Source of the DNA: Akkermansia sp.
GTDB taxonomy: Bacteria; Verrucomicrobiota; Verrucomicrobiia; Verrucomicrobiales; Akkermansiaceae
Direction: 5' to 3'
Assembly: GCA_017477935.1 (NCBI GenBank)
Contig: JAFVIC010000003.1
Location: 128,961-168,788, forward strand
Length of the DNA: 39,828 bases
The stretch's first letter is position 1; each line of letters opens with the position of its first letter. This document shows positions 16,780-24,650 of this stretch, in pieces. The position numbers were made by a program, and so were the translations under genes. The notes under the pieces were generated by a model. That model did no database searches. It saw only the letters and a program-made list of their open reading frames with translations, and was not told the origin of the DNA.

Positions 16780-19683
16780 ATGAGTAGCCCTCAGACAAAC
16801 ACACACACTGGTCTCACCTCAGCAGAGGTTGAGGCCAGTCGTCTCAAATACGGCAGCAATCAGCTCACCCCGCCCGGCCGCGACCCGTGGTGGGTGCAGT
16901 TGCTGGAAAAGTTCACCGACCCGCTCATCGTCATTCTGATGGTGGCTGCGGTTATCTCATTCATTCCCGTCATCTTTGTGCCCGGGCACAGCTGGATTGA
17001 GAGCGCGGGCATCGTCTGTGCCGTGCTGCTGGCGACGATTGTGGGCTTTGTGAACGAATACAAGGCCAACAAGGAATTCGACATTCTCAACCAGGTGAAT
17101 GATGTGACCCCCGTGCGCGTACTGCGCGACGGCAAGCACAGCATGGTGCCCAAGAATGAGCTGGTTGTGGGTGATATCGTCACTCTCGAAACCGGTGAAG
17201 AAGTACCGGCTGACGGTGTGGTGGTGGAATCCGTCGCACTGCGCATCAACCAGTCATCCCTGACCGGTGAATCGGAACCCGTGCTCAAGACCCCAGTAGC
17301 AGAAGAAGAAAGCCTGCCCGGCGCCTACCCGCGCAACGTGGTACTGCGCAGCACCCTGGTAGCAGAAGGTCACGGTGTCATCTGCATCACCCGCGTGGGC
17401 GACGCTACCGAAATCGGCAAGGTGGCCGAAGCCGCCTCCGAAGATTCCGAAATCAAGTCCCCGCTCAACCAGCAGCTCGACGGCCTTTCGAAAGGCATCA
17501 ACGTGCTGGGTTCCTCCATTGCTTTCATCCTGTTCATTTCGCTGATTGTGCAGGATACCATTAAAGGCAACTTCGATTTGAGCCAAGTCCAGTGGGGCTT
17601 CTTCGGCTGCGTGATGGCTGCCATGGGTATAGCCCTGTTGAAAGTATGGTACCCCATCTTCCGGGATTTGCTGGGCTACTGCAAGATAGAAGTGCCCGCA
17701 CCTGCTATTGTGGAGGCCGAGGGCGGCATGCCGTGGCTCAAGTGCCTGATTGGCGGCGTGCTGGTTTTTGCGGCCGGTACGGGTCTGCTCATCTGGCTGG
17801 GGCAGCTGGGGACCTCCCCTGCCGGCTGGTTGCCGGCCACTGCAGCGGAGCACCTGCTGCTCTACTTCATGATTGCCATTACCCTCATCGTGGTAGCCGT
17901 GCCTGAAGGTCTGCCCATGAGCGTGACCCTCAGCCTGGCCTACAGCATGCGCAAGATGGCCCAGCAGAACAATCTTGTACGCCGGATGGACGCCTGCGAG
18001 ACCATCGGTGCCGCCACAGTAGTATGCTCCGACAAAACCGGCACCCTCACCATGAACCTCATGACCGTGAGAGAGGCCCACTTCCCCGGCCTCGGTGAAG
18101 AGCCCGCCGCTGCTGCCATCTTCCCCCTGCTGACAGAAGCCGTGGCGGCCAACTCCACCGCCGACCTCGATTCCACCGGCAAAGTACTCGGTAACGTGAC
18201 AGAAGGTGCCATGCTCATGTACCTGCGCGATAACAAGGCAGACTACGCCGCCGCACGCGAGAAGTTCAGCCTCATCGGCCAGCTGCCCTTCCACACCCGC
18301 AACAAATACATGGCCACCTGCGGTAAATCCGCCGTGCTGGGCGGCACCCCTGTCATCTATGTGAAGGGGGCCCCCGAGGTTGTGCTCTCCATGTGCAGCA
18401 AGACAAGTGAGGGCGAGCTGAGCGAAGCCACCCGCAACAGCGAGCTCGACTTCATCCGCACCGCCCAGCGCAAGGCCATGCGTGTGCTGGGGCTGGCCTA
18501 CCGCGAGGGCAGCGCAGATACCCCCGAAGCCGTGCAGGCGGCCTGCTGCGGGCTCAGCTGGCTGGGCTGCTTCGTGATTCAGGACCCGGTGCGCCCCGAC
18601 GTGCCCGATGCCGTAGCCACCTGCCGCCGGGCGGGCGTAGGTATCAAGATTGTGACAGGCGATAACTTTGAGACAGCCTGCCAGATAGGCCGCGAAATCG
18701 GACTGCTGCCCGAGGGCGAACTCCCCCCGAACTCTGTACTGACGGGTGATGAATTCGGCAAGCTCACCGATGAACAACTCTATGACAGCGTGGAAGATTT
18801 GCGCGTGCTCTCACGCGCCAAGCCGATGGACAAGCTGCGCCTGGTCAACACGCTGCAAAAGCGCAACCATGTAGTAGCCGTAACCGGCGACGGCACAAAC
18901 GACGCCCCTGCCCTGAACCACGCCGATGTGGGGCTTTCCATGGGTATCACCGGTACGTCCGTCGCGAAAGAGGCCTCCGACATCATCCTGCTCGATGACT
19001 CCTTCGCCAGTATCACCCGTGCCATCAAGTGGGGGCGCTCCCTCTACCGCAACATTCAGAAGTTCATCGTCTTCCAACTGACGGTCAACGTTGCGGCCTG
19101 CGGTATTGCCGCGCTCGGGCCCTTCATCGGCTGCGAGCTGCCGCTCACCGTCACGCAGATGCTCTGGGTCAACCTCATCATGGATACCTTCGCCGCGCTG
19201 GCTCTTGCCTCCGAGCCGCCGAGCGATGACGTGATGGAGCAAAAGCCGCGTAACAAGATGGCCTTCATCATCACCCCCACGATGTGGAAGTGGATTCTGG
19301 GGCTGGGCTTCACCTTCGTAGCGGCACTCGTAGCCTACGTGAAAACCATGCCGACGGAATCCGCCGACCCCGAGGCCTTCCGTCACTCGGTAACAGTACT
19401 CTTCACCGGATTCGTGATGTTGCAGTTCTGGAACCTCTTCAACGCCCGCGTCTATGGTTCGAACAAGAGTTTTGTCAACGGCATCTTCACGAACAAGAGT
19501 TTCCTGTTGATTGCGGCCATTATCCTCATCGGCCAGGTACTGGCCGTGGAATATGGCGGCAACGTGTTCCGCACAGTTTCACTGAGCGTGCAGGAGTGGC
19601 TCCTCATCGCCGCCGCTACCTTCCCGGTGCTGCTGGTGGGCGAGGTGGTGCGCTTTATCGCCCGCGTGCGCGCCGAGACATAA
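16780..19683 (+). CDS. Calcium-transporting P-type ATPase (PMCA/SERCA type)
   Basis: A 967-residue P-type pump exporting Ca2+ with ATP. The actuator motif TGES is at 162-165, the phosphorylation site DKTGT at D418 and the hinge GDGTNDAP at 703-710. The M4 motif PEGLP is at 375-379, and the M6-type NLIMDTFAALALASEPP carries the Asn and Asp that bind calcium; together these point to the PMCA class. It begins 22 bp after the second anchor gene with no terminator between, so it may be the eighth gene of the operon. Between M3 (about 243-258) and M4 there are about 100 residues containing two further hydrophobic segments (about 272-291 and 322-342), more than the standard fold needs. A clear terminator follows at 19705. 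Confidence 0.95.
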   Translation: MSSPQTNTHTGLTSAEVEASRLKYGSNQLTPPGRDPWWVQLLEKFTDPLIVILMVAAVISFIPVIFVPGHSWIESAGIVCAVLLATIVGFVNEYKANKEFDILNQVNDVTPVRVLRDGKHSMVPKNELVVGDIVTLETGEEVPADGVVVESVALRINQSSLTGESEPVLKTPVAEEESLPGAYPRNVVLRSTLVAEGHGVICITRVGDATEIGKVAEAASEDSEIKSPLNQQLDGLSKGINVLGSSIAFILFISLIVQDTIKGNFDLSQVQWGFFGCVMAAMGIALLKVWYPIFRDLLGYCKIEVPAPAIVEAEGGMPWLKCLIGGVLVFAAGTGLLIWLGQLGTSPAGWLPATAAEHLLLYFMIAITLIVVAVPEGLPMSVTLSLAYSMRKMAQQNNLVRRMDACETIGAATVVCSDKTGTLTMNLMTVREAHFPGLGEEPAAAAIFPLLTEAVAANSTADLDSTGKVLGNVTEGAMLMYLRDNKADYAAAREKFSLIGQLPFHTRNKYMATCGKSAVLGGTPVIYVKGAPEVVLSMCSKTSEGELSEATRNSELDFIRTAQRKAMRVLGLAYREGSADTPEAVQAACCGLSWLGCFVIQDPVRPDVPDAVATCRRAGVGIKIVTGDNFETACQIGREIGLLPEGELPPNSVLTGDEFGKLTDEQLYDSVEDLRVLSRAKPMDKLRLVNTLQKRNHVVAVTGDGTNDAPALNHADVGLSMGITGTSVAKEASDIILLDDSFASITRAIKWGRSLYRNIQKFIVFQLTVNVAACGIAALGPFIGCELPLTVTQMLWVNLIMDTFAALALASEPPSDDVMEQKPRNKMAFIITPTMWKWILGLGFTFVAALVAYVKTMPTESADPEAFRHSVTVLFTGFVMLQFWNLFNARVYGSNKSFVNGIFTNKSFLLIAAIILIGQVLAVEYGGNVFRTVSLSVQEWLLIAAATFPVLLVGEVVRFIARVRAET

Positions 19684-19704
19684 GCAGCCCGACAACATTC
19701 TTTC

Positions 19705-19737
19705 ACGGGGGCGGGAACATTCCCGGCCCCGTTTTTT
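19705..19737 (+). terminator. Rho-independent terminator after the calcium pump
   Basis: A GC-rich stem (CGGGGGCGGG against CCCGGCCCCG, one mismatch) is followed directly by six T. It ends the transcription unit that begins at about 4350. Confidence 0.9.
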
Positions 19738-19739
19738 GC

Positions 19740-19767
19740 TTGCAAAACACCGCAATAGGGGTATACT
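19740..19767 (+). promoter_or_regulatory. Probable promoter of the 412-residue secreted protein
   Basis: TTGCAA at 19740-19745, a 16-bp spacer and TATACT at 19762-19767, directly after the preceding terminator. The predicted leader is very short (under 10 nt) before ATG 19781. Confidence 0.6.
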
Positions 19768-19780
19768 GAAGGCAGAAGAT

Positions 19781-21019
19781 ATGAAAATGCACCTTATCAA
19801 CATCCTTCCCGCCCTCGCCCTTATGGTAGCCCCGCTGTGCACCGCACAGCAACCCACCCCTGCACCGGCCCCCGAGCAAACCGCAGCACCGGATAAAAGC
19901 AACCCGTACAATATCGCCGACCCCGGGCTGCGCCAGGTACTGCAGGACTCCGTTCGCGCCATGAAGTCTGTGACAGAGCTGCTGGAGAGCGTGCAAGACA
20001 AGGCCACGGCCGATGCCGTAGCCGACAAGCTGAAGGTGCGCATGATGCTGATGGATGAACTGAGTTTCGGCCTGCAATACATCCCCTACCCCGTTGTCAC
20101 CCTGGCCATGAGTGATGCCGGAATCACCAAAGAACGCGTGGAAAGCCTGCAGAAACGACTGGAAGACAACCATTTCTACTACTCTACCGCACTGGCCGCC
20201 GCCATGGGTGCACCCGAATACCTGGCCATGGAGCAAACCTCTCTCAGCCCTGAGCAGCTCGAAGAATTGAAACAGAAACTCACCACAGTCGCCACCCAAA
20301 GCCCCACCGTCACCGGAGGTCCCGGTTTCAGCCGTGAAACAGCCTGGCAACTTCCCCCCGACAAGACGGATTTCACCGCACTTATACTGCAGGAGCTTGA
20401 CAGCAATCACCCCATCGGCCAGAGCGTCATTCACGGTGATGATGGGCAGATTTTCATGAAATATACCGTGGTGCTGACGATTGATAGCAAGCAGTGCCCC
20501 ATCGAGCAGTGGTTCAATGTCACCCTGCCCGAGCAGACAGAAGATGACGCCAGCCCGCAGGAGGAGGAATTCGATGACGAGCCCGAAGAGGAAACACCTG
20601 TTGAGACTCCCGAAGACGGGCCGACTGAAGAAGATGATGAGGTGGAGAATTTCGACGACATGGAAATCACGGTTGAACCCGGTGGCAAGGTTGAAGAAGA
20701 GGCTCCTGAATTCACCCCCGAGCAGAAAGCCGCCGCGCTGAAGACCTTTGTCGGTGCGTTTAAAGAAATGATTGATATTCTGCAGCAAGTCACCGATACC
20801 GCCACGGCACAGGCCGCCGTACCGCAAGTGAAAGCCGTGCGCGAACGCATGAGCAACACAACACTCAATGACATCATGCACACCATCTCCGGCATGGAAA
20901 TCATCGAAGCCATGGAGCAAAGTGGCATAACCCCGACCGACATCAGTAAAATTGAGCAGCGACTGGAGGACGCCGACTACTACCTGTGCGATGAACTGCG
21001 CCGCGCGCTGAATGAATAA
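19781..21019 (+). CDS. Secreted protein with duplicated helical domain
   Basis: A 412-residue protein of unknown function. ATG 19781 (MKMHLINILPALALM) gives a signal peptide ending at about APLCTAQQ and has a weak GAAGG upstream; the longer in-frame start at 19736 would precede the promoter. Two related helical domains (about 45-145 and 315-412) share words such as ATA..AVxxxK, GIT and RLEDxxxYY. Between them lie a segment with G-x-G-F-SRETAWQLP (about 180-250) and a strongly acidic linker rich in Glu/Asp (about 255-315). The RETA segment reappears in the gene at 22405. An exported, lineage-specific family is suggested. Confidence 0.85.
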   Translation: MKMHLINILPALALMVAPLCTAQQPTPAPAPEQTAAPDKSNPYNIADPGLRQVLQDSVRAMKSVTELLESVQDKATADAVADKLKVRMMLMDELSFGLQYIPYPVVTLAMSDAGITKERVESLQKRLEDNHFYYSTALAAAMGAPEYLAMEQTSLSPEQLEELKQKLTTVATQSPTVTGGPGFSRETAWQLPPDKTDFTALILQELDSNHPIGQSVIHGDDGQIFMKYTVVLTIDSKQCPIEQWFNVTLPEQTEDDASPQEEEFDDEPEEETPVETPEDGPTEEDDEVENFDDMEITVEPGGKVEEEAPEFTPEQKAAALKTFVGAFKEMIDILQQVTDTATAQAAVPQVKAVRERMSNTTLNDIMHTISGMEIIEAMEQSGITPTDISKIEQRLEDADYYLCDELRRALNE

Positions 21020-21035
21020 CAAAACAATTCAGAGC

Positions 21036-21680
21036 TCAGCAGGCGGCACTCATCAGTTCGGCACGGAGCAGCACATGGAACCGCAGCACTATCATCTGCC
21101 GTTCCGTGTGGAAGTACAGCCAAGTCTCCGTATTCACCTGGTGGGGTCGCCCGCTGCGCAGACTGAAGTGCAGGCAATCGCTCCCCGCACTATATAGCTC
21201 GACAAACTCCCTGAACACACGCTCCTCATCATCCCCCCAGAAGAGCGCCAGCCGCAGAGCATTCGGCCGCACCCGCTCGATATAAACGCCCTGCGAGCCC
21301 AGCCGCCACCAGCCGCCCACCCAGTCCGGGTAGGTATCCGGCCGGGTGGTAATCACCACGGCCCGCCCTTCCGGCAAACGGCTCTGTTCGTCACTGAGTG
21401 CGAGGTAATCCACATCGTGCACATCAACCCACAGGCCGCCCTCCCCCGGCAGCAGTTGCAGTGTCAGCTTTCCCCAGCTGCTATCCATGGCCAGAGAGAT
21501 ATAGGCCGGGCAGGCATTGACAAAAAGCAGTTCACATTCTTCCTCCCGCGTCAGGTCAAACAAACGGGCATAGAGCGTCTGCCCCTTCACCCGGAGCCGC
21601 AACTCATAGTCCATGATATACCCGAACCGCCATACCCCCTCATATCGGGGACTGAGCGCAAATGGCACCTTCGCTTTCAT
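21036..21680 (-). CDS. Hypothetical protein downstream of HD hydrolase
   Basis: A 214-residue protein. ATG 21680 (MKAKVPFALS) is chosen because GGAG lies just upstream (GGAGCGGCC before the ATG); an in-frame TTG at 21701 overlaps the HD gene. No signal peptide or membrane helix is seen; the protein is rich in aromatic residues (VGGWWRLGSQGVYIERVRP) and probably beta-rich. It starts 17 bp after the HD gene stop and is presumably co-transcribed with it. No family recognised. Confidence 0.75.
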   Translation of the reverse strand: MKAKVPFALSPRYEGVWRFGYIMDYELRLRVKGQTLYARLFDLTREEECELLFVNACPAYISLAMDSSWGKLTLQLLPGEGGLWVDVHDVDYLALSDEQSRLPEGRAVVITTRPDTYPDWVGGWWRLGSQGVYIERVRPNALRLALFWGDDEERVFREFVELYSAGSDCLHFSLRSGRPHQVNTETWLYFHTERQMIVLRFHVLLRAELMSAAC

Positions 21681-21697
21681 GGCCGCTCCGTTACCAA

Positions 21698-22285
21698 TCA
21701 ATCGGCCGTCACATCCACCAGCTTGCGGGCAAAGCCCACCAGGTGAATAGCCTCGTCCGTACGCAGAAAATCAGGGTTGAGCCCGCGCGGCCCCAGGCGC
21801 CAGCGATCAAGGGCATCCGCATCCTTGAACAGGTGGTAAAGCATGCGCACACGCTCAGCGGAGTCTGGGAACGCCTGCGCCATAGCCTCCTCGCCCAGCT
21901 CATCGCGCCGGTCATGGTAGCGCATGATGGCCGCAGCTGCGGGAATAAAGGTCAGCTCGCTGTGCTCACGGCAGAACTCCTCATAATACGCCGCCGCCCG
22001 GGCACCGTGGCCGGAGTCTTTCCTCTCGTTCTCACGGCGGGTATCATGAAAAATAGCCGCATGAGCCAGTGTTGTGAGGGCCTGTTCGTCATCGGGAAAA
22101 ACACGCGGCACCATCAACATGGCATACAGCAGCACACGCTCGCTGTGCGCCGTGGAGTGCATCACACTGTCGGGCATATTAAACTGCACGCTGCTGTACA
22201 TGTACTCCGCCCAGCGGCGAAAACAACTCCCCACGGCAGGCGGCATCAGGCTCACAAACTTTCTCGGCACAATAAGCTTTTTCAT
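21698..22285 (-). CDS. HD-domain phosphohydrolase-like protein
   Basis: A 195-residue cytosolic protein with the HD metal site: H47 (in AHSER), H80-D81 (in AIFHD) and D155 (in LFKDADALD). HD proteins are metal-dependent phosphohydrolases acting on nucleotides or related phosphoesters; the substrate cannot be told here. The start is well supported by AAAGGAG a few bases upstream of ATG and by a promoter at 22307-22335. It forms a two-gene unit with the unknown protein at 21036. The opposite strand also has a long open frame but no family features. Confidence 0.88.
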   Translation of the reverse strand: MKKLIVPRKFVSLMPPAVGSCFRRWAEYMYSSVQFNMPDSVMHSTAHSERVLLYAMLMVPRVFPDDEQALTTLAHAAIFHDTRRENERKDSGHGARAAAYYEEFCREHSELTFIPAAAAIMRYHDRRDELGEEAMAQAFPDSAERVRMLYHLFKDADALDRWRLGPRGLNPDFLRTDEAIHLVGFARKLVDVTAD

Positions 22286-22306
22286 AACTCCTTTACAGCT
22301 TCTTTC

Positions 22307-22335
22307 ATTCTAGCACAGTGCCCCGAACATAGCAA
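22307..22335 (-). promoter_or_regulatory. Promoter of the HD-hydrolase unit
   Basis: On the minus strand TTGCTA (22330-22335), a 17-bp spacer and TAGAAT (22307-22312) preceded by TG one base away (extended -10). The leader to ATG 22285 is about 15 nt and holds a strong AAAGGAG. Confidence 0.65.
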
Positions 22336-22404
22336 ACAGAAAAAAGAGAAAAAAACAGGCGGCTCGCTCAACAAATTGCCCCGTGACATACGTCTATCCA
22401 ATGT

Positions 22405-23583
22405 ATGAATGCCGCAAGTACCACCCGCGCCGCATTGGCACTCTGTATGCCGCTGCTCTGCCACGTCTGCCCGGCAGAGCAGGCTCTCACACCTGAGCAG
22501 CAAGCTCTTGTTACCGATTTTCACGCCACTCTGCCCGAGCTGCTGCAAGCCATGACTGCTGCCCGCTCAGCCCTGCAGAGCGCGACTGATACAGCCGGGG
22601 CCGATGCCGCGGCTCCGCTTGTCCGCAAGGTGTCAACGACCGAAGAAAAAGTACAGCAGGCAGCTACCCGCCTGAGTGCCGCCGGACTGAGCGTAAGCAA
22701 TCTTTATGACCGTGCGGAACTCGCGAAAGCCGTCAGCAGCCTGCCTATCGCCGCTTACAACGCCGACATACAGGCAACCCTGGCCAACGGCTGCCACGGC
22801 AGTGTGGCTCTTTACCTCGCCATCATGGACGACACCCGCCCCTATACCGAAGAACAGCTACAGGCCGAACTCAGCGAACAGGAACGCACCGATTTGGAGG
22901 AAATCGAACAGGTACTCGCGGCGATGAAAGAGATTTGCCCGCGCTCCCACTGGCGCGGGTTGGAAGATGATTTCGTGCGCATGTTCGATGCCTCGCTTCC
23001 CGCCGCCACACGTCTGCGGCAGCGCCCGCTGACCGCCATGCTGCTGCACCGCCTGCTTGAGCGACACGCAGCGTCCCTGTACGAACTGTGCAACGAAAAT
23101 TTCCACAACAACGGCGACCTGGAAGAACGATTTGTTCTGCACCCACAGAACTACCTGGGCGAGTGGTATTCGCAGCGCGCCCTCAGCGGCTACTTCTATG
23201 GCCATGCCGACTCTCTCGACCGCAATGCCGATACCCCGCGCGGCAGGGAGATTTGGAAAGCCGCAGCTCCCCGCCTGGCTGAACTGAAGAAAAAATACGC
23301 CCTCGGCTCCGGAGACGGTCGCACGCGCGAAACGGCACTCGATGTACCGGCAGACGTGAAACCTGCTGATTTCAAGAAGTTCGTGAACGACATCACCCGC
23401 GAACTGTTCGGCGAGCGAGCCCTGCATAGTGAGTTGCTGTGGTGCACCGTGGGCAAGAATGGGCGCCGGGTGGTACATGGCCTTATCCTCGTAGGGCGTA
23501 CCGGCAACCGCAATCGCAACAACGACTGCCATGTCATCATGCCCTGTTATTTCAACATGGAACGAAAGGAGAACGCGCAATGA
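22405..23583 (+). CDS. Secreted protein with RETA-type C-terminal domain
   Basis: A 392-residue exported protein of unknown function. The N-terminus (MNAASTTRAALALCMPLL) is a signal peptide ending near CPAEQ. A helical region (about 25-130) is followed by a second helical region to about 290. The C-terminal domain (about 300-392) opens with GSGDGRTRETALDVP, the same type of segment as GFSRETAWQLP in the gene at 19781. The two genes therefore belong to one family, split by the HD unit. The end overlaps the next start as ATGA. Confidence 0.83.
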   Translation: MNAASTTRAALALCMPLLCHVCPAEQALTPEQQALVTDFHATLPELLQAMTAARSALQSATDTAGADAAAPLVRKVSTTEEKVQQAATRLSAAGLSVSNLYDRAELAKAVSSLPIAAYNADIQATLANGCHGSVALYLAIMDDTRPYTEEQLQAELSEQERTDLEEIEQVLAAMKEICPRSHWRGLEDDFVRMFDASLPAATRLRQRPLTAMLLHRLLERHAASLYELCNENFHNNGDLEERFVLHPQNYLGEWYSQRALSGYFYGHADSLDRNADTPRGREIWKAAAPRLAELKKKYALGSGDGRTRETALDVPADVKPADFKKFVNDITRELFGERALHSELLWCTVGKNGRRVVHGLILVGRTGNRNRNNDCHVIMPCYFNMERKENAQ

Positions 23584-24635
23584 GACACATCTTCGCCCTA
23601 CTGCTGCTGAGCCTGCAGCCGCTACTGCAAGCCGCAGACGGCGGCTATGCCACCCCGGCAGATTTCGGCTACCCGGCCCTCTCACTCGAACCGCAGCAAT
23701 ACCTCATCCCCGCCGTTGAACGCGAATGGCACATCTCGGGGCTGGCGCCCATGCGTGCCACGCTGCAAGGCATCAAGGGCAAGTGGGGTAACCGCGCCAT
23801 TGTCATTCTGCGCACCCCCTCCGGGCGCAACATCACAACAGCCGCCTTCTCTCTCAGCGATACTGATATTGAAGCCGTGAGCAACTGGCTGAAAAAGAAC
23901 GAGTTTATCGACTTCGCCACCCACCGCGAAGGCAGCACCATGGCGCGTATTCACTCCGTCATCCCCGTAGGCAAAGAGTACCACGTCAACCTGATTATGA
24001 CAGATGGCTCACGCCACGCGCTGCGCACCAATACCCAACCCGTCAACGCCGAATACGCCCGCAAACACGCGACATCCACCTATCAGGTGACTGACGGCAC
24101 ACTGGAGTTACTGCGCAGCCACGTAGGCAGAAAATCCGAGGGGCGCCCCACTCTGCCCATCGCCACCTCCGTAGATGAAGCTCAACTCTATGCCACCTTG
24201 AACAATGTAGGCATAGCAGTGTTTTACCTGAACCGCCGCGGGAGTGCTGCCGATTTGGCGTTCCGGCACTACCTGGCCCACAAACCGGAGCTTGTGGCAC
24301 AATGGGCGCAGCACTTCGTGTTTCTGATGGCCTACTGCGATGAGCGCGGCATGTACCCGCCGGAGTGCCACGAGGGAGAGCTCACCATATCCCTGACCCA
24401 CGGCACGACAGGCACACACGCCACCAACCTCTGCAACACCAACACCGAGCTGGCTCAGATTCGCAATGCCTGGCTGCACAACACCGCATACCTCGGTTAT
24501 GTAACGCACCTGCACAATGTGCGGTTCGGCAACCCGTCGCAGCAGAAATTCACCACACAGAGCCATGTAGGCAACGCCAGAGTGGAGAGTATGCTGCAAC
24601 TGCGCGATAAAGTCTTTAATCTCTTCGGCTATTAA
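23580..24635 (+). CDS. Secreted hypothetical protein
   Basis: A 351-residue protein. ATG 23580 overlaps the previous stop (ATGA) and is preceded by GAAAGGAG, a good Shine-Dalgarno site, so the longer in-frame start at 23439 is rejected. It has a signal peptide (MRHIFALLLLSLQPLLQAAD). No known domain is recognised. A YLNRRGSAADLAFRHYLAH-type helical stretch lies near residue 215-240. It is co-expressed with other exported proteins in the 22405-30192 operon. Confidence 0.83.
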   Translation: MRHIFALLLLSLQPLLQAADGGYATPADFGYPALSLEPQQYLIPAVEREWHISGLAPMRATLQGIKGKWGNRAIVILRTPSGRNITTAAFSLSDTDIEAVSNWLKKNEFIDFATHREGSTMARIHSVIPVGKEYHVNLIMTDGSRHALRTNTQPVNAEYARKHATSTYQVTDGTLELLRSHVGRKSEGRPTLPIATSVDEAQLYATLNNVGIAVFYLNRRGSAADLAFRHYLAHKPELVAQWAQHFVFLMAYCDERGMYPPECHEGELTISLTHGTTGTHATNLCNTNTELAQIRNAWLHNTAYLGYVTHLHNVRFGNPSQQKFTTQSHVGNARVESMLQLRDKVFNLFGY

Positions 24636-24650
24636 CCCCATCTGCCCCCC

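Noticed and set aside
17254..18777. 507-codon minus-strand open frame opposite the calcium pump
   Set aside because: The plus strand contains the P-type ATPase motifs; the reverse product is His/Gly-rich and unlike any family.
19703..21022. 439-codon minus-strand open frame opposite the 412-residue secreted protein
   Set aside because: The plus strand has a promoter, a signal peptide and an internal domain duplication. The minus frame would begin within the convergent junction and runs to the pump's terminator.
21662..22408. 248-codon plus-strand open frame
   Set aside because: It overlaps the minus-strand HD gene, which has a complete metal site, a Shine-Dalgarno sequence and a promoter.
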